Shown: piece by piece, positions 63,988 through 64,000 of the stretch
Numbering within the stretch: the stretch's first letter is position 1
Layout: each line of letters opens with the position of its first letter
NCBI RefSeq assembly: GCF_900091705.1
Contig: NZ_LT594785.1
Span: forward strand, 1,933,830 to 1,997,829
Length of the DNA: 64,000 nucleotides
Reading direction: 5' to 3'
Source of the DNA: Clostridium mediterraneense
GTDB lineage: Bacteria; Bacillota; Clostridia; Clostridiales; Clostridiaceae
Notes under the pieces: model-generated
What the model was told of the DNA's origin: nothing
The model's database searches: none
The model's input: only the letters and a program-made list of their open reading frames with translations
Made by a program: the position numbers and the translations under genes

Positions 63988-64000
63988 CAGCTATTCTCCT

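Noticed and set aside
1-64000. Prophage, insertion sequence, integrase or tRNA attachment sites
   Set aside because: No transposase, integrase, phage structural gene, tRNA-like clover-leaf or rRNA-like sequence was recognised in either strand.

Overview
The window is AT-rich DNA (roughly three quarters A+T by eye) with strong purine-rich ribosome binding sites, compact operons and many intrinsic terminators. Gene content and protein style point to a host-associated Clostridium sensu stricto, related to the C. perfringens / C. tertium / C. septicum group. I cannot name the species. I see no rRNA, tRNA, CRISPR array, prophage or insertion sequence.

Layout. 1-7.4 kb: a huge cell-wall-anchored M60 (enhancin-type) mucin peptidase. 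7.6-13.4 kb: a complete 2-aminoethylphosphonate uptake and breakdown operon (binding protein, ATPase, fused permease, PhnX, PhnW). 13.5-18.4 kb: a two-component system with a small HMA-like protein, divergent from a MacB-type ABC transporter; direct repeats in the shared promoter suggest the regulator activates the transporter. 18.4-24.6 kb: a decayed membrane-protein gene, an L,D-transpeptidase, small unknown genes, an NhaP-type K+(Na+)/H+ antiporter with a duplicated RCK_C domain, and a haem catalase. 24.7-29.4 kb: an MMPL/RND exporter and its secreted coiled partner, divergent from a TetR repressor, with a perfect palindromic operator. 29.4-33.9 kb: an island with a divergent eukaryotic-type EndoU ribonuclease-like protein next to a two-gene AAA-ATPase + HNH nuclease module that resembles Septu anti-phage defence. 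34.1-46.4 kb: two hexuronate operons (beta-glucuronidase, GH3, KDG kinase, a HAD protein; and fructuronate reductase, KDPG aldolase, mannonate dehydratase, uronate isomerase, glucuronide transporter) around a GntR regulator. Nearly identical promoter/operator sequences tie them into one regulon. 46.5-54.9 kb: a sugar/choline-kinase-like enzyme, small membrane proteins, a hydrolase/TetR divergent pair, a four-module CoA-disulfide reductase-rhodanese-TusA-DsrE fusion, and a tRNA-dihydrouridine synthase. 55-61.3 kb: a second giant M60 protein (CBM32, NPCBM, FIVAR, LRR modules) preceded by a promoter, a c-di-GMP-I riboswitch and an intrinsic terminator. 61.6-64 kb: a small unknown protein, a VOC protein, a HAD phosphatase and a nitroreductase.

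How it fits together. Two secreted mucin/glycoprotein peptidases plus an intracellular pathway for glucuronide-containing oligosaccharides suggest growth on host mucosal glycans; c-di-GMP control of one peptidase links this to the motile/sessile switch. Catalase, the persulfide-handling fusion, the antiporter and the exporters are stress functions. The least explained pieces are the EndoU-like protein beside the ATPase/HNH pair, the catalase with a changed haem-pocket motif, and the HAD protein heading the glucuronide operon.
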